Assembly: GCA_031275595.1 (NCBI GenBank)
Contig: JAISOO010000121.1
Span: 1 to 44,599 of the forward strand
DNA from: Spirochaetaceae bacterium
GTDB taxonomy: Bacteria; Spirochaetota; Spirochaetia; Treponematales; Breznakiellaceae
Length of the DNA stretch: 44,599 bases
Direction of reading: 5' to 3'
How positions within the stretch are numbered: position 1 is the first letter of the stretch; each line of letters begins with the position of its first letter. The notes under the pieces were generated by a model. It searched no databases, was not told the origin of the DNA, and worked only from the letters and a program-made list of their open reading frames with translations. This document shows, piece by piece, positions 16,963 through 25,126 of this stretch. Both the position numbers and the translations under genes were made by a program.

Positions 16963-18116
16963 TTTTTCTCCGTAATATAGTTAAGGGCCTGTCCCCGGGC
17001 TTGTTTGTCCGCTTCAAGAATCGTTTCCAGATCCGGAAAGGCAGCGGGAGAAGCAGGATTTCTCCAGTCCCTCTTAAAAACATACTCAACTATGGCGGAT
17101 ATATCAAGAAAATCGATTTTTTTTGACAAAAATGCCGTCACCGCTACCTCATTGGCCGCATTATATACCGTGGGATAGAGCCCGCCCGCCCGGACCGCGT
17201 CATAGGCCAGGGAAAGCAAGGGGAATTTTTGGTAGTCCGGCTTGTCAAATTCCAAGGTTAAGCCGTCGAAGGATAAGGCGCCGAAGGAACAGGGCCTGCG
17301 CTCGGGCCAATAGAGGGCGCCGTGGATGGGAAACCGCATGTCCGGCTTTGACAGCTGGGCGTATACCCCCCCATCCCGGAAGGCAACCATGGAATGGACG
17401 ATACTTTGGGGGTGGATCACCACGGATATCTTATCCGGCCCTACCCCAAAAAGTCCCGCGGCCTCGATGACTTCCAGCCCCTTATTGGCCAGGGTCGCCG
17501 AATCCACGGTGATCTTGGGCCCCATATTCCAGGTGGGATGAGCCAGAGCTTCCCGGGGGGTTATTAATTGAAGCCGCTCCGTCGGAAGGGTACGGAAGGG
17601 CCCGCCGGAGGCGGTTAAGAAGATCCTGTCCAGGCCATCTTTCCCATGGGCTTCCAGGAGGTTGAAAACAGCCGAATGTTCCGAATCCACCGGGAGGATC
17701 CGTTTTTTTTTCCGTTCCGCCAGGGCAAAAACCAGGGGAGCGGCCATTACTATCGTTTCCTTATTGGCCAGCGCCAGATCCGCCCCCGCTTCCAATGCCG
17801 CCAGGGAAGGGGGAAGCCCCGCCGCCCCGGCGATACCGTTAACCACCAAATCCGCCCCGGATTCGGCTATGGCCGTGAGTAACCCCTGGGTGCCGTAATA
17901 GGCCGCTTCCCTCCGGGCTGTTCCTTCCGGGGGAACAGGGCCGGACAGGGCCAGCCGGGCGCCGGGAAATTCCCGTGAAAGTTCGAGGAGTCCCCGGAGA
18001 TTTCCGTGGCTGGAGAGCAGGACCGCCTCAAAATCGTCCCTGGCCTGTCTGAGTATATCCATGGTCATTTTACCGATAGAACCGGTGGCGCCAAGAACCG
18101 CTATCCGTTTTTTCAT
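16959..18116 (-). CDS. dxr: 1-deoxy-D-xylulose 5-phosphate reductoisomerase
   Basis: This NADPH enzyme makes 2-C-methyl-D-erythritol 4-phosphate in the MEP isoprenoid pathway. The product is 385 residues, the normal length. The N-terminal nucleotide fold is AVLGATGSIG. LALANKETIV near 136, PVDSEHSA near 161 and the SGGPFR loop near 190 are family signatures, and HPTWNMGPKITVDSATLANKG near 213-233 carries metal and substrate residues. AGGAAG precedes the ATG. It lies beside uppS and cdsA, which use or share lipid intermediates. Confidence 0.97.
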   Translation of the reverse strand: MKKRIAVLGATGSIGKMTMDILRQARDDFEAVLLSSHGNLRGLLELSREFPGARLALSGPVPPEGTARREAAYYGTQGLLTAIAESGADLVVNGIAGAAGLPPSLAALEAGADLALANKETIVMAAPLVFALAERKKKRILPVDSEHSAVFNLLEAHGKDGLDRIFLTASGGPFRTLPTERLQLITPREALAHPTWNMGPKITVDSATLANKGLEVIEAAGLFGVGPDKISVVIHPQSIVHSMVAFRDGGVYAQLSKPDMRFPIHGALYWPERRPCSFGALSFDGLTLEFDKPDYQKFPLLSLAYDAVRAGGLYPTVYNAANEVAVTAFLSKKIDFLDISAIVEYVFKRDWRNPASPAAFPDLETILEADKQARGQALNYITEKK

Positions 18117-18138
18117 GGGCTTCCTAACAACCGGCTCG

Positions 18139-18990
18139 TCAAAATAGCACCCGATATAACCAATAATATACCGGCGCCGCCATGGCTATGGAATCTATCG
18201 AATCCAGAACGCCGCCCCTGCCGGGGATAAGGTTCCCGGAATCCTTGATATGGGAACTTCTTTTTAATGCCGATTCGGCCAGATCCCCCAGGGCCGCGGC
18301 GATTCCCGAGAGAAACCCTAAAATTAACCCGGAGGGTATGGCCGGCATATGTTGGGCGGTAAATGCCTGGGGTACCAGCAGGGCCGCCCCCAATCCGATA
18401 AAGATGGAAGCGATAAGGCCGCCGATAAAACCGGCGATGCTTTTATTGGGGCTCGCGGGAATAATGTTACGGTTTTTTCGTCCGAAGAGCATCCCCACGG
18501 CCCAGGCCGCGGAATCATCGGCGATAACCATGAGCAAAAACACAAGAATGACCGGAACCGCCTGGGGGAGGAGGGTCATTTTGATAATCCAAATCATAAA
18601 AAACCCGGGATAGATGATCACCGAAAACACCGCGGCGATAAAAAGCAGGATATCCGGCAATTTATCGGATGCGGAAAAGATCCGGGACACCAGAGGCCAG
18701 GAAACAGCCAGCATAAAAGAAACCGGGACTATCGGGATATCGCTCCTGAAGCTAACCGCAATGGTCATGCCCAAAGGAACCAGGGCCCCTAAGATCCCCG
18801 CTTCCAAGCGCTTAATGGGGCAGTTTTTCTTTTTCAGCATCTCCGCGAATTCCACACTTCCCAGGGCGGTAACCAGGACCACTATGATATTCAGGACCAT
18901 ATGATTTTTATGGGGCAGGAAGATCACTAAACCGATGAGGAGGGGTAATCCGATAAAAAAAATTAAAAGCCGTTCAATTATTTTTTTCAT
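18139..18990 (-). CDS. cdsA: Phosphatidate cytidylyltransferase
   Basis: This membrane enzyme makes CDP-diacylglycerol from phosphatidate and CTP. The product is 283 residues with about eight membrane segments. The C-terminal signature region includes SAWAVGMLFGRKN, SPNKSIAGFIGG and the SHIKDSGNLIPGRGGVLDSID ending typical of CdsA (given here as its key residues KDSG...PGHGG-like...DR/S). Its start overlaps the end of uppS by 4 bp. Confidence 0.95.
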   Translation of the reverse strand: MKKIIERLLIFFIGLPLLIGLVIFLPHKNHMVLNIIVVLVTALGSVEFAEMLKKKNCPIKRLEAGILGALVPLGMTIAVSFRSDIPIVPVSFMLAVSWPLVSRIFSASDKLPDILLFIAAVFSVIIYPGFFMIWIIKMTLLPQAVPVILVFLLMVIADDSAAWAVGMLFGRKNRNIIPASPNKSIAGFIGGLIASIFIGLGAALLVPQAFTAQHMPAIPSGLILGFLSGIAAALGDLAESALKRSSHIKDSGNLIPGRGGVLDSIDSIAMAAPVYYWLYRVLF

Positions 18991-19700
18991 GCCGGTATAC
19001 CGCCAAATTTACGTTCCCGCCTCTGGTAATCATAAATTGCCGATGTAAGATCATCCTCGGTCCAATCGGGCCATAATTTGGGGGAAATAACATATTCCGT
19101 ATAGGCCGATTCCCAAAGCAGAAAATTGCTGGTCCGGAATTCGCCCCCGGTTCTGATGATCAGATCCGGATCGGGGATATCGGGATTATCGAGGTGCCGC
19201 CGAATCGTTTCTTCGGTGATCTCCCCTCCGTCTTTTGTCATCAAGCGCCGCACCGCCCGGACTATTTCATCCCGTCCCCCGTAATTAAGGGCCAATATCA
19301 CCGAAAGCCCCTGGAAATTCCGGGTGTCTTCGCAGGCTTTTATGAGTTCCCCGGCGATTTCCGGGGGCAGCCCCCCCGGGTCCCCCGCGTGACGGATTCG
19401 GATATGATTTTCCCGGTAAAAATCCAATTCCCCCCGGAGGTGTGTTTTGACCAATCCCATGATAAAGCCCACTTCATCGGCGGTACGTTTCCAATTTTCC
19501 GTGGAAAATACATAGAGGGTGAGGCAGGAGATGCCCATATCGCTGGCGGCTTTTACCACTTTTTTCGCGGTTTTAAGTCCCTCCATATGCCCCTGGGTAC
19601 GGATCATATTCCGCTGCCGCGCCCAACGACCATTTCCATCCATAATAATGCCGATATGAGAAGGCAGATGAAAATTATCATAATCCGCGTCGTGGGGCAT
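18987..19700 (-). CDS. uppS: Undecaprenyl diphosphate synthase (UPP synthase)
   Basis: This cis-prenyltransferase makes the C55 lipid carrier for cell-wall synthesis. The product is 237 residues. GIIMDGNGRWA near residues 17-27 holds the catalytic Asp. LTLYVFSTENW near 62, ILALNYGGRDE near 140 and DLIIRTGGEFRTSNFLLW near 186 are family signatures. Its start overlaps the frr stop (TAATG), and its stop overlaps the cdsA start. Confidence 0.97.
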   Translation of the reverse strand: MPHDADYDNFHLPSHIGIIMDGNGRWARQRNMIRTQGHMEGLKTAKKVVKAASDMGISCLTLYVFSTENWKRTADEVGFIMGLVKTHLRGELDFYRENHIRIRHAGDPGGLPPEIAGELIKACEDTRNFQGLSVILALNYGGRDEIVRAVRRLMTKDGGEITEETIRRHLDNPDIPDPDLIIRTGGEFRTSNFLLWESAYTEYVISPKLWPDWTEDDLTSAIYDYQRRERKFGGIPA

Positions 19701-20254
19701 TACACTTCCATTATTTCTTTTTCTTTTTCTTCTAAGACTTGATTGATTTTTACGATATAATTATCGGTTACCTTTTGCAGATCTTCCGACGCGCGGCTTT
19801 CTTCGTCTTCCGTGAGCGCCCCCTCTTTCAGCAGCTTTTTAAGCTCGTCGTTGCCGTCCCGGCGTATATTCCGTACCGCCACCCGGCTCTGTTCGGCCTG
19901 ATTTTTGGCGTGTTTTACCAATTCCTTCCGCCGTTCCTCCGTCAGGGGGGGGACGGAAATTCTGATGACCTTTCCGTCACTGGAGGGATTAAGGGAAAGG
20001 TCCGATGAGCGGATTGCCTTTTCAATTTCTCCGATTAACGCTTTGTCCCAGGGCTGGATTACGATAAGCCTGGCTTCGGGGATGGAAATAGTGGCTACCT
20101 GATTGAGGGGGGATTTGTCACCGTAATAATCTACTTTGATTTTATCAAAGAGCGCCGCCGATGCCCGGCCTGTTCTGAGGGACGCAAACCCATCCTTTAG
20201 ACTGGCAATAGTCTTTTTCATCCGATCCTCGGATGATGAAATAACAGTGTGCAT
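19700..20254 (-). CDS. frr: Ribosome recycling factor
   Basis: RRF splits post-termination ribosomes with EF-G. The product is 184 residues, the family length. Conserved segments include LRTGRASAALFDKIKVDYYG, the PWD motif in VIQPWDKALI, and PPLTEERRKELVKHAK. GAAGGAG and GGAGAG lie before the ATG. It follows rpsB and tsf, as in most bacteria. Confidence 0.97.
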   Translation of the reverse strand: MHTVISSSEDRMKKTIASLKDGFASLRTGRASAALFDKIKVDYYGDKSPLNQVATISIPEARLIVIQPWDKALIGEIEKAIRSSDLSLNPSSDGKVIRISVPPLTEERRKELVKHAKNQAEQSRVAVRNIRRDGNDELKKLLKEGALTEDEESRASEDLQKVTDNYIVKINQVLEEKEKEIMEV

Positions 20255-20332
20255 ATCTCTCCACTCCTTCTGTCGAGCGCTTCTCTACTACCGGTACGCC
20301 CGGTTTCCCGCGGCATACCGGCCGGTTTAGGA

Positions 20333-21181
20333 TTACTGGCCTACTTTAAAATACACGTAGTCATTGATGGTGAGTTTTGCCCCCAGCTTTTTGCCGCAAT
20401 CCGCCAGAGCCTGGGCAACGGTTATTTTCTCATCCTTCACATATCCCTGATCCAGGAGGCAGACATCCGCAAGGTACTTGTTTACCTTGCCTTTCAGGAT
20501 ATTATCCAGCACCTCCCGGGGTTTTCCCGTAAGTTTTTCATCCCCTTCCAGCTGTTTGCGGAAAATGTCTTCCTGCTCCTCAAGGAAAGCGGGATCAATT
20601 TTGCTTTTATCCAATGCCAGAGGATTAAAGGCCGCGATATGGAGGGCTAAACTAAAGGCAAAACTTTTTGCTTCTTCCTTTTCATATACTTCCCCTTTAT
20701 CGGCGCCCATTTTTACCACCACCCCGATGACCCCATCCCCGTGGATGTATTGGGTCAGGTATTCATGGTCGGCGGCTTTTACCACCTTTATCCGTTTAAG
20801 GCTCATATTTTCCCGGATCTTGGTGGCCAGATCGTTCACCATCCCGGTAAGTTCATTGTTGGGTTCGGTATAGCCCTTCTCCAGGATCCGGTCGGTAATG
20901 TCCCCGCCCAGAACGATAAATTCGGGATTCCGGGCAACAAAATCCGTTTCCGATGCCAATTCCACCAGAACCGCCGTCCGATCCTTTATTTTGATAAAGA
21001 TCTTCCCTTCGTTGGTTGCCCGGCCCGCCCGCTTTTCAATCGCCGCGAGTCCCTTTTCCTTTAATAATTTTTCCGCCTTCGCGAAATCACCCTGGGTACT
21101 TGCCAAAGCGTTTTTACATTCCATCATTCCCGCCCCGGTCTTTTCCCGAAGCTTCTTAACATCAGCCGCGCTAATCTCCAT
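20333..21181 (-). CDS. tsf: Translation elongation factor Ts
   Basis: EF-Ts exchanges GDP on EF-Tu. The product is 282 residues. The N-terminal UBA-like part (ISAADVKKLREKTGAGMMEC) and the TDFVARN segment near residue 80 are signatures. The C-terminal dimerisation domain continues to KVGQ. I chose the ATG at 21181 because it is the conserved start and AAGGAG lies about 10 nt upstream; a codon 6 residues earlier is inside the leader. Confidence 0.97.
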   Translation of the reverse strand: MEISAADVKKLREKTGAGMMECKNALASTQGDFAKAEKLLKEKGLAAIEKRAGRATNEGKIFIKIKDRTAVLVELASETDFVARNPEFIVLGGDITDRILEKGYTEPNNELTGMVNDLATKIRENMSLKRIKVVKAADHEYLTQYIHGDGVIGVVVKMGADKGEVYEKEEAKSFAFSLALHIAAFNPLALDKSKIDPAFLEEQEDIFRKQLEGDEKLTGKPREVLDNILKGKVNKYLADVCLLDQGYVKDEKITVAQALADCGKKLGAKLTINDYVYFKVGQ

Positions 21182-21360
21182 TTTATGTAACTCCTTCAAT
21201 TTTTTATCGCGGATTGGTTATTCGGAGGGGCTATGCCCACAAGCACCCCTCACGGGGGAGATCCTCCGGGACATTCAAGTTCCCGTCCGGAATGGCAGGC
21301 CGGAAGTTCCCCCTGCAAAATGAAAATTCCGCCGGGCCCTTTCCCGTCAACCGGCGCCGG

Positions 21361-21395
21361 GGATGTCCGGAAAGTCGGTTCCTTTCCGGACATCC
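21361..21395 (-). other. 14-bp perfect hairpin between rpsB and tsf
   Basis: GGATGTCCGGAAAG (21361-21374) pairs perfectly with CTTTCCGGACATCC (21382-21395) across a 7-nt loop. No T tract follows on either strand. It lies in the 282-bp gap between rpsB and tsf, where the two are expected to share a transcript, so it may be a processing, attenuation or protein-binding site. Confidence 0.55.
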
Positions 21396-21463
21396 GGGGA
21401 CCCGCGGTCCGGCGCATTAAAGAAGCGGTCCGAAGGATTTTTCCCCTTTCGGGCCGTCCCCTG

Positions 21464-22354
21464 TCATTCCTCGTCGTATACCTTGTCGACATCCACCGGA
21501 AGCTCATCTTCTTCCTCGGCCCCCGGGGGAACATCAGCCTCCGGGGATTCTCCCTTGGAAGCATAGGATTCGATATCCACCTCCTGATCTTCCTCTTTAA
21601 GGGAGACATCGGTGACGATATTTTCCATATCTTCATCTTCGTCCCCCAGGGTTTCGATGATCTTGAGCCCCGCCTCGTTATCCGCTTCCACCACCGCGTT
21701 GGCGATGATCTGGGTAAACAGGGTAATTGCCCGGATAGCATCATCGTTACCGGGAATGGGGTAATTGATCCCCTCGGGGTTACAATTGGTGTCCACCACC
21801 GCGACGATGGGTATCCCCATCCGCTGGGCTTCGGCCACCGCGATAGCCTCCTTACGGGTATCAATGATAAAAAGAATCCCCGGCGGATCCTTCATTTCTT
21901 TTATGCCCCCCAGGTTTTTCTGGAGTTTGGCCCGTTCCTTGCCCAGGGAGGCTATTTCTTTTTTCGTAAGATTTTCAAAGGTCCCGTCTACTTCCATCTT
22001 TTCCAGTTTTTTAAGACGAAGCAAGGATTTTTTAATCGTCACGAAATTCGTCAGCATCCCCCCAAGCCAACGGTTATTCACATAAAACATGCCGCACCGT
22101 TCGGCTTCTTTCTGAATTGCCTGCTGCGCCTGCTTTTTGGTCCCCACAAACAAAACGGTTTTGCCCGAAGAAACGGTTTTACGGATCGCTTCGTAAGCAT
22201 CTTTGATTGCCTGGATGGTCTTTTGCAGATCGATAATATGGATCCCGTTCCGTTCCGCGAAGATATATTTTTCCATCCGCGGATCCCAGCGTTTAACCTG
22301 ATGACCGAAATGCACTCCCGATTCAAGCAGGCTTTTCATAGTAACTACAGCCAA
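21464..22354 (-). CDS. rpsB: 30S ribosomal protein S2 with acidic C-terminal tail
   Basis: The product is 296 residues. The S2 body runs from [19 protein letters not shown] through [11 protein letters not shown] and the [17 protein letters not shown] segment to about residue 225. The last 60 or so residues are an Asp/Glu-rich tail absent from many S2 proteins. The start codon is TTG at 22354, supported by GGGAGG 7 nt upstream and by the conserved MAVVTMK start. It leads the rpsB-tsf-frr-uppS-cdsA-dxr-rseP run. Confidence 0.96.
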   Translation of the reverse strand: MAVVTMKSLLESGVHFGHQVKRWDPRMEKYIFAERNGIHIIDLQKTIQAIKDAYEAIRKTVSSGKTVLFVGTKKQAQQAIQKEAERCGMFYVNNRWLGGMLTNFVTIKKSLLRLKKLEKMEVDGTFENLTKKEIASLGKERAKLQKNLGGIKEMKDPPGILFIIDTRKEAIAVAEAQRMGIPIVAVVDTNCNPEGINYPIPGNDDAIRAITLFTQIIANAVVEADNEAGLKIIETLGDEDEDMENIVTDVSLKEEDQEVDIESYASKGESPEADVPPGAEEEDELPVDVDKVYDEE

Positions 22355-22486
22355 AACAAACCTCCCGGCCGCCTATAATCCCGATTCCGCCGGATTTGGA
22401 ACCGTTCCGGGGAGAAACCCTTCACGTCCGCTCGTCGGTATGGCGGCGCCTTCCCTCTATCTCACCGTCTGTACCGGTGGAAAATA

Positions 22487-22509
22487 GGCAAAAAAACCGG
22501 TTTTTTGCC
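22487..22509 (-). terminator. A/T-rich palindrome upstream of rpsB
   Basis: GGCAAAAAA, a CCGG centre and TTTTTTGCC form a near-perfect palindrome that lies between maf and rpsB. On the minus strand it could end transcripts coming from maf before the rpsB promoter. It is adjacent to, but outside, the repeat at 22518. Confidence 0.4.
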
Positions 22510-22517
22510 TTGTTATG

Positions 22518-22636
22518 GAGCATTTTCCAAAACCCGGTTGGTTTTAGGAAATGCTCTTGAAAAAGCGGTCTAAAGCCCGCTTTTTCCCATAAATCTAAGG
22601 TTGTTTTCCCAAAAACTGAAGTTTTGGGAAAGCCTC
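22518..22636 (-). repeat. Three-hairpin intergenic repeat, intact copy with TATG duplication
   Basis: It reads A-B-C on the minus strand, directly after the maf stop. The flanks are TATG at 22514-22517 and 22637-22640. Its stems are GCTTTCCCAAAAC, AAAAAGCGG and GAGCATTTYC types, with the tips CTTCAG and AACC. Confidence 0.8.
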
Positions 22637-22642
22637 TATGGT

Positions 22643-23233
22643 CTATTCCCCATAGGAATAACCATTGTCTTTGAGCATGACATAAAATTCATGTATTGGC
22701 AAGCCCACAATGGCGCTATAAGACCCCTGGATTTCGGATACAAAGCAGCCGGCCAGGTCCTGGATCTTATAGGCCCCGGCAGCTCCTTGCCATTCACCGG
22801 TATTGAGGTACCATTCTATTTCATCCTCCGAAAGGGACATAAACGTGACCACGCTTTTTACCGAACGGCAGTCTATGGTTTTTTCCTTCCCGTTAAATAG
22901 CGCCACCGCGGTAATGACTTCGTGGCTTCTCCCCCGGAGTTTGGTCAGCATCCGGTGGGCATCATGCCGATCCTGGGGTTTTCCAAAAATATCTTTATCC
23001 ACCGAAATGACCGTATCCGCCCCGCAGATCCAGGGGGGAATGCGGTTTTGCAGCAAACTGATTATTTTATTGACCTTGCGGATCGCGAAATCTTCCGCGC
23101 ATTCCCGGGGACTTAAGGTCCCGTCCGTATGTTCATCAATTTGAGGGGGCATAATATTGAAGGGTAAGCCCAACAGACGAAAATATTCCTGCCGCCTCAA
23201 TGAACCGGATGCTAAGATAATAGGTTCTCTCAC
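22643..23233 (-). CDS. maf: Maf-family nucleoside triphosphate pyrophosphatase
   Basis: Maf proteins hydrolyse non-canonical or modified NTPs. The product is 196 residues. The N-terminal PIILASGSLRRQEYF matches the family ILASxSPRR motif. CGADTVISVD near 70 carries the catalytic Asp region, and GxxxKIQDLAGCFV near 150-165 corresponds to the conserved EGxAGxYxIQG segment in altered form. The start is a GTG overlapping the rnc stop (GTGA). Confidence 0.93.
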   Translation of the reverse strand: MREPIILASGSLRRQEYFRLLGLPFNIMPPQIDEHTDGTLSPRECAEDFAIRKVNKIISLLQNRIPPWICGADTVISVDKDIFGKPQDRHDAHRMLTKLRGRSHEVITAVALFNGKEKTIDCRSVKSVVTFMSLSEDEIEWYLNTGEWQGAAGAYKIQDLAGCFVSEIQGSYSAIVGLPIHEFYVMLKDNGYSYGE

Positions 23234-24009
23234 AAATCACCTTTAATTTTTATTCCGTTGAGGGCTTCATAAGCCATTTTTGCCGCTTCCCGCTCCGCGG
23301 ATTTTTTAGTTTTTCCCATTCCCGGTCCGTAAGACGTGTCATGAACCATGACCTCTGTCCAGAAAAAACGGGCATGTTCCGGCCCGCTCCGTTTTACCAG
23401 CTGATAAACCGGATAGGTCTTATAAAGTTTCTGGCTCAGTTCCTGTAACAGGGATTTGTAGTCCTGAGTATGGCGGTTGTCCATGACTTTGGCTATCTCC
23501 GGCTCTATGCGGTGATGCAAAAAACCAAAAACCGCGTTATATCCGGAATCAAGGTACAAAGCCCCGATGAGCGCCTCCATGGCATCGGCCAGGATGGTCT
23601 TTTTGGCCCGTCCCCCGGAAAGTTCCTCCCCCCGGCCTAAAATAAGCAGGGTGTCGATTTGCAGTTCCCGGGCGATTCCGGCAAGAACATCCTCGGAAAC
23701 CACCACCGATTTGATCTTCGCCAGTTCCCCTTCCTTTTTTTCAGCCAGTTTTTCGTACAGCAATGTGGCGGTTACCGCTCCCAGAATAGCATCCCCTAAA
23801 AATTCAAGCCGTTCATTGTTGCTTTTATGACCGGATTCATTGACCACGGATCGATGAACGAATGAAAGGTTCAAAAGCTTAAGGCTTTTGAACCTCATCC
23901 GGGCGGCCTTTTGAAATGCCGTTAACGCTTTTTTTCTTTCCGGAGTTATTTCCGGAAGGGAACGGACCGCTTGAAAAGAGCAATGGGTAAAATTGCCGCG
24001 ATCCGTCAT
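23230..24009 (-). CDS. rnc: Ribonuclease III
   Basis: RNase III cleaves double-stranded RNA in rRNA and mRNA maturation. The product is 259 residues. The signature NNERLEFLGDAILG near residues 64-77 holds catalytic acidic residues; DAMEALIGALYLDSG near 144 supplies the second set. A double-stranded RNA-binding domain lies from about 180 to 255 (DYKSLLQELSQK, GKTKKSAEREAAKMAY). It starts 3 bp after acpP with no ribosome-binding site, so translation probably depends on acpP. Confidence 0.97.
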   Translation of the reverse strand: MTDRGNFTHCSFQAVRSLPEITPERKKALTAFQKAARMRFKSLKLLNLSFVHRSVVNESGHKSNNERLEFLGDAILGAVTATLLYEKLAEKKEGELAKIKSVVVSEDVLAGIARELQIDTLLILGRGEELSGGRAKKTILADAMEALIGALYLDSGYNAVFGFLHHRIEPEIAKVMDNRHTQDYKSLLQELSQKLYKTYPVYQLVKRSGPEHARFFWTEVMVHDTSYGPGMGKTKKSAEREAAKMAYEALNGIKIKGDL

Positions 24010-24012
24010 GGT

Positions 24013-24249
24013 TTATTTCTGTTGGGATTTTATATATTCGTAGGCATCCCGGACAGTTTCAAATTCATTGGCTTTTTCATCGGGAATCGAGATTCCCATT
24101 TCTTCTTCAATAGCATAAACCAACTCATAGGTATCCAGGCTGTCCGCGCCCAAGTCCTGGCGGAATGATGCTTCCAGGGTTATCTTTCCCGAATCAATTT
24201 CCAGTTTTTCGGCGATGAGTTTTTTCATCTTTTCAAATAAATCGTCCAT
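24013..24249 (-). CDS. acpP: Acyl carrier protein
   Basis: ACP carries growing acyl chains in fatty acid synthesis on a phosphopantetheine arm. The product is 78 residues, the normal length. LGADSLDTYELV holds the Ser37 attachment site. The acidic character is typical. I chose the ATG at 24249 for length; GGAG lies about 12 nt upstream. It is tightly followed by rnc and maf. Confidence 0.97.
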   Translation of the reverse strand: MDDLFEKMKKLIAEKLEIDSGKITLEASFRQDLGADSLDTYELVYAIEEEMGISIPDEKANEFETVRDAYEYIKSQQK

Positions 24250-24315
24250 AAAATTTAACACTCCTCTGCTTTGTTCACGGTCCTTGGGGACCATTGGATT
24301 TTAAGGCCGCCCAGC

Positions 24316-24388
24316 TGAACCGGTCTCAAAACCCGCTGGGGTTTAAAACCGGCCCGGGGAAAAACAGTTAAACCGCCCGTTTTTCCGC
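24316..24388. repeat. Decayed copy of the three-hairpin repeat
   Basis: CAAAACCCGCTGGGGTTT (hairpin C-like) is followed by GGGGAAAAAC...GTTTTTCC (hairpin B-like) in the forward order. The third hairpin is not clear. It occupies the gap between acpP and rpmF. Confidence 0.35.
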
Positions 24389-24504
24389 TTAAATCTATGG
24401 CTGCCGTTTTGAAAAACAACCTTTTGAACCACCTTTTTCTATGTTTATGTGAGCCGATCCGAAACTCTGACGGGTTTTGAACCGGCGCCTTTTATCTAAT
24501 TATG

Positions 24505-24541
24505 GAGCATTTCCCAAAAACTGAAGTTTTGGGAAAGCCTC
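24505..24541 (-). repeat. Internally deleted copy of the repeat, one hairpin left, TATG flanks
   Basis: GAGCATTTCCCAAAAACTGAAGTTTTGGGAAAGCCTC joins the outer arm of hairpin C to the inner tip and arm of hairpin A. The flanks are TATG at 24501-24504 and 24542-24545, the same as around the intact copy at 22518. It looks like recombination across the shared TTTCCCAAAA. Confidence 0.7.
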
Positions 24542-24580
24542 TATGGACAGATCCATTTTAGAGGCGGCTTTACGCAGGCG

Positions 24581-24769
24581 TTATACCTTTGAGTCAGGGA
24601 CAATTACCTGTTTTCCCCGGTAAAAACCACATTTTGGGCATACCCGGTGCAGTAAAATTTGGTTGCCGCAGGTACTGCATGCTATAAACGCAGGGGGGGT
24701 AAGCTTCATATTGATAGATTGCCGGCGGCGGGTCCGTGCCTTTGATGTTTTAACTCTGGGTACAGCCAT
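24581..24769 (-). CDS. rpmF: 50S ribosomal protein L32
   Basis: The product is 62 residues. MAVPRVKTSKARTRRR opens the protein as in all L32. CSTC and CPKC (residues 32-35 and 45-48) form the zinc ribbon, so this is the Cys-containing version. GAGAGG precedes the ATG. It lies upstream of acpP-rnc-maf, a common bacterial arrangement. The usual DUF177 gene upstream of rpmF is absent here. Confidence 0.96.
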   Translation of the reverse strand: MAVPRVKTSKARTRRRQSINMKLTPPAFIACSTCGNQILLHRVCPKCGFYRGKQVIVPDSKV

Positions 24770-24813
24770 GTTCGTAACCTCTCTTCATAAATTTTTCCAT
24801 AATTGCTTCGATA

Positions 24814-24842
24814 AGTCTAACAAAAACTATAAAAAGTGTCAA
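24814..24842 (-). promoter_or_regulatory. Predicted promoter of rpmF
   Basis: On the minus strand: TTGACA (consensus), a 17-bp spacer and TAGACT. The spacer is T-rich. A start near 24808 gives a leader of about 38 nt before rpmF. Confidence 0.65.
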
Positions 24843-24862
24843 CTTCCCTGGAAAAGGTCCAG

Positions 24863-24899
24863 AAAAAAACGCTCGCCCCCCAAAATAAGCGGGAGCGCT
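24863..24899 (-). terminator. Possible terminator upstream of the rpmF promoter
   Basis: On the minus strand, CGCTC...GAGCG forms a GC-rich hairpin with a one-base bulge, followed by seven T residues. It would stop transcripts from coaD before the rpmF promoter. Confidence 0.55.
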
Positions 24900-25007
24900 T
24901 TTCTTCGGCCGGATCAACAGCCCCGCCGCAAGGGAACGGGGCATATTGTTCTCATTGAGGGAGAACCCAGGACCAAGCTCCGGGGCATGACCGGGCCTGT
25001 TTCACAA

Positions 25008-25126
25008 GAGGCTTTCCCAAAACTTCAGTTTTTGGGAAAGCAACCTTGGATTTATGGGAAAAAATGGGCTTCAGACCGTTTTTTCAAGAACCTTCCACAA
25101 AACCAACCGGGTTTTGGGAAAGGCTC
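25008..25126 (+). repeat. Three-hairpin intergenic repeat, intact copy with ACAA duplication
   Basis: It reads A-B-C on the plus strand. The flanks are ACAA at 25004-25007 and 25127-25130. The last base pairs of hairpin C overlap the coaD stop codon (TGA, 25125-25127). Confidence 0.8.

Noticed and set aside
21233..22378. A long open frame (381 codons) on the plus strand opposite rpsB
   Set aside because: It is antisense to well-conserved S2 and has no family resemblance. High G+C codon use on the minus strand leaves few stops in this frame.
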